DNA from: Micromonospora inaquosa
Lineage (GTDB): Bacteria; Actinomycetota; Actinomycetes; Mycobacteriales; Micromonosporaceae
Direction: 5' to 3'
Assembly: GCF_003857055.1 (NCBI RefSeq)
Contig: NZ_QGSZ01000314.1
Location: forward strand, 1 to 44,324
Length of the DNA: 44,324 nucleotides
Shown: positions 42,643 to 44,324 of the stretch, in pieces
Layout: each line of letters begins with the position of its first letter
How positions within the stretch are numbered: the first letter of the stretch is position 1
Position numbers and translations under genes: made by a program
The notes under the pieces: generated by a model
Database searches by the model: none
What the model saw: the letters and a program-made list of their open reading frames with translations, nothing else
Told to the model about the DNA's origin: nothing

Positions 42643-42869
42643 TACACGTGAAAGGAGGTGGTCCAGACTTGTATAGCAATCGGACTCGTGAGGTGGCTGT
42701 CAGCTAGCCGCTGTCCTCGACAGTGATCGGCCCGCCGCGAGGTGGGCAAAAGCACCATCGTCGAGACCGTGTGGCAGCGGTGCGGCGAATTCCAGACAGC
42801 CACCCGACCCCCGGGGTGCCGGCCAAGTCCAGCCGGCCCGCGCGCCAGCGCGGAGCGCCCCGGGGGTCG
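42643..42869 (+). ncRNA. Candidate structured RNA or leader with 16S-complementary segment
   Basis: After the promoter, GAAAGGAGGTGGTCCAG (42650-42666) pairs with the 16S rRNA 3' end at 16 of 17 positions, and the other is a G-U pair. Downstream, a 10-bp stem (42692-42701 with 42795-42804) encloses three elements. These are CTGTC/GACAG (42711-42723), a 7-bp hairpin with a GCGA tetraloop (42730-42747), and GCACC/GGTGC (42752-42756 with 42779-42783). A strong hairpin follows at once. A 12-codon reading, TTG at 42669 to TAG at 42705-42707, lies eight bases after the Shine-Dalgarno, so it may instead be a small-peptide mRNA. I do not recognise a known RNA family. Confidence 0.4.
42805..42869 (+). 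terminator. Three-way hairpin just before rnz
   Basis: A 12-bp stem, CGACCCCCGGGG (42805-42816) with CCCCGGGGGTCG (42858-42869), encloses two hairpins. One is GCCGGC/GCCGGC (42818-42823 with 42832-42837); the other is CCGCGC/GCGCGG with a GCCA loop (42838-42853). It would be very stable and may end the candidate RNA or shape the rnz leader. Confidence 0.55.
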
Positions 42870-42891
42870 CTTCATATCCGCAGGAGCGGCC

Positions 42892-43821
42892 ATGTCGATG
42901 CGCGAGCTGGTGGTGCTGGGGACGGCCAGCCAGGCGCCGACCCGCCAGCGCAACCACAACGGGTACGTGTTGCGCTGGGACGACGAGGTGATCCTCTTCG
43001 ACCCGGGCGAGGGCAGCCAGCGTCAGCTCCTGCACACCACTGTCACCGCCACCGACCTGACCCGGATCTGCGTCACCCACTTCCACGGCGACCACTGCCT
43101 CGGCCTGCCCGGCACCATCCAACGGCTGTCCCTGGACCGGGTGGCGCACCCGGTCGCCGTGCACTTTCCCGCCGGCGGTGCCGAATACTTCGCCCGGCTG
43201 CGGTACGCCACCTCCTTCTACGAGACCGCCGAGCTGCGGGTCGAGCCCATCGAGGCCGACGGGCAGCGGATCGCCCTTAGCTGCGGCACGCTGGAGGCCC
43301 GCCGGCTCCGGCACCCCATCGAGACGTACGGCTATCGGCTGGTCGAGCCAGACGGGCACCGGATGCTGCCGGAGAAGCTGGCCGCGTACGGCATCGCCGG
43401 CCCGGCCGTCGGCGAGCTGATCCGCGTCGGGCACCTCGACCTCGACGGACGTCGCGTCACCCGGGACAAGGTGAGCGTGCCCCGGCCGGGGCAGCGGTTC
43501 GCGTTCGTGATGGACACCGGCCTCTGCGACGGGCTCTACGCCCTCGCCGAGCACGCCGACCTGCTGGTCATCGAGTCGACCTTCCTGGAGTCGGAGGCCG
43601 CGCTCGCCGCCGAGGTCGGCCACCTGACCGCGGCGCAGGCCGCCCGGGTGGCGACCGAGTCCGGGGTACGCCGACTCGTGCTCACCCACTTCTCCCAGCG
43701 CTACCCCGACCCGCGCCGGTTCCACGACGAGGCGCGCGCGCACTTCGACGGTGAGTTGATCGTCGCCGAGGATCTGACCACGGTGCAGCTTCCGCCACGC
43801 CGGGTAGCCTCGGCCGAATGA
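42892..43821 (+). CDS. rnz: Ribonuclease Z
   Basis: The 309-residue metallo-beta-lactamase-fold enzyme removes 3' trailers from tRNA precursors. The zinc motif HxHxDH is H63-F-H65-G-D67-H68 in VTHFHGDHCLGLPGTIQ. The C-terminal part has the FVMDTGLCDGLYALAEHADLLVIESTFLE block and the final histidine in LVLTHFSQRYPD. The core DPGEGSQRQL and the LRHPIETYGYRLVEPDG exosite region match the short RNase Z form. The ATG at 42892 is preceded by AGGAG five bases upstream; the frame is open farther upstream but those residues belong to the structured region. It overlaps the downstream GNAT gene by four bases. Confidence 0.93.
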   Translation: MSMRELVVLGTASQAPTRQRNHNGYVLRWDDEVILFDPGEGSQRQLLHTTVTATDLTRICVTHFHGDHCLGLPGTIQRLSLDRVAHPVAVHFPAGGAEYFARLRYATSFYETAELRVEPIEADGQRIALSCGTLEARRLRHPIETYGYRLVEPDGHRMLPEKLAAYGIAGPAVGELIRVGHLDLDGRRVTRDKVSVPRPGQRFAFVMDTGLCDGLYALAEHADLLVIESTFLESEAALAAEVGHLTAAQAARVATESGVRRLVLTHFSQRYPDPRRFHDEARAHFDGELIVAEDLTTVQLPPRRVASAE

Positions 43822-44324
43822 CCATCACGCTCCGCCCCGCGACCGACGGCGACCTGATGGCGGTGGGCGCCCTGCACCAACGCTCCCGAGTCGCCGCATA
43901 CTCCGCGTTCGTGCCGGCCGAGGCGCTGGCCGACCCGACACCGGAGGCGATGGGCCGCTACTGGGTCGAGCGGTGGCTCTGGGAACGGGACACCCACCGG
44001 ATGACGGTGGCCGAGCGGGCCGGGGCGTTGGTCGGGTTCAGCCACCTGGGCCCGGACGACGAGGACGACCCGGCCACCGGGCTGCTCAACGCGATTCACC
44101 TGGACCCGGCCGAGCAGGGCCGCGGCGTCGGTCGCGCCCTGATGGTGGACGCCCTGGACGCCATGCGGGCGCGGGGCTGGCGGCGTGCCGTGCTCTGGGT
44201 GCTCCAGGACAACGCCCACGCCCGATCCTTCTACGAGCGCGGCGGCTGGACCCCGACCGGCGCGAAGCGCGAGGAGCACATCGGCACAACCCTCGCACCC
44301 CAACTCCGCTACACCCGCCCCCTC
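43818..44324 (+). CDS. GNAT family N-acetyltransferase (partial, runs off right edge)
   Basis: The ATG at 43818 overlaps the rnz stop, so translation is coupled. The visible 169 residues have TIHLRP-like N-terminal MTITLRPATDGDLMAVGALHQRS, the acetyl-CoA motif AIHLDPAEQGRGVGRALMVDALDAM, and the C-terminal VLWVLQDNAHARSFYERGGWTPTG. The frame is open to the window edge without a stop, although little of the domain can be missing. The acceptor is unknown. Confidence 0.88.
   Translation, partial: MTITLRPATDGDLMAVGALHQRSRVAAYSAFVPAEALADPTPEAMGRYWVERWLWERDTHRMTVAERAGALVGFSHLGPDDEDDPATGLLNAIHLDPAEQGRGVGRALMVDALDAMRARGWRRAVLWVLQDNAHARSFYERGGWTPTGAKREEHIGTTLAPQLRYTRPL

Noticed and set aside
42723..42790. 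Reading GPPRGG...GKSTIVETVW as a P-loop ATPase remnant with a frameshift
   Set aside because: Stops lie just upstream in both frames, no other ATPase motif follows, and the same bases form a hairpin with a GCGA loop, which explains the sequence better.
42303..42959. Long minus-strand reading frame across the island into rnz
   Set aside because: It has no ribosome site or motif, runs antisense through the rnz start, and has the residue mix of a GC-rich chance frame.

Overview
The window is a 44.3-kb piece of a very GC-rich actinobacterial chromosome. High-GC codon use, many GTG starts, leaderless genes with a TANNNT box 6-8 bases before the start, F420 biosynthesis genes, a mycothiol amidase and an SCO7613-type membrane protein all point to Micromonosporaceae, most likely Micromonospora or a close relative. 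This placement is from gene content and style only; no rRNA or other phylogenetic marker is present. I saw no tRNA, rRNA, CRISPR array or intact transposase.

Layout. 1-8.1 kb: a Pro/Gly/Gln-rich membrane protein (cut at the left edge), fbiA-fbiB for coenzyme F420, an ArsR-like regulator, a Nudix hydrolase, mannose-1-phosphate guanylyltransferase, a GT4 glycosyltransferase and a TIGR03089 protein. 8.2-14.3 kb: acetoacetyl-CoA synthetase, a frameshifted polytopic glycosyltransferase-like gene, a hotdog thioesterase, a small membrane protein and a Bcr/CflA exporter. 14.4-18.7 kb: five nested genes encoding an ECF sigma factor, a zinc-finger membrane anti-sigma factor, an ABC ATPase and two membrane subunits, preceded by a CRP-like palindrome. 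18.7-28.4 kb: acyl-CoA dehydrogenase, UDP-glucose dehydrogenase, a 1630-residue membrane protein and purE-purK. 28.5-41.0 kb: a DUF255 thioredoxin-fold protein, a GGDEF-EAL enzyme, a small membrane protein, mca, DUF4307, greA, ilvA, an amidase, metB, a HIT protein and msrA. 41.0-42.9 kb: a small accessory island. 42.9-44.3 kb: rnz and a GNAT gene cut at the right edge.

From memory of Mycobacterium tuberculosis gene order, two blocks are conserved across actinobacteria: fbiA-fbiB / manC-GT / TIGR03089 / acyl-CoA dehydrogenase / purE-purK (Rv3261-Rv3276c) and metB / greA / small membrane protein / mca / DUF4307 / DUF255 (Rv1079-Rv1084). Here they lie side by side, which makes most of the window core genome.

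The unusual material is in the msrA-rnz interval and in several intergenic structures. The island holds a GNAT gene, a degraded second copy of the msrA 3' end, a minimal GntR repressor next to a 9-bp direct-repeat array, a small C2HC protein, and a candidate structured RNA. That RNA candidate has its own promoter, a 17-nt stretch complementary to the 3' end of 16S rRNA, several hairpins and a very stable terminal stem just before rnz. It and the sigma/ABC module are the best candidates for something undescribed.
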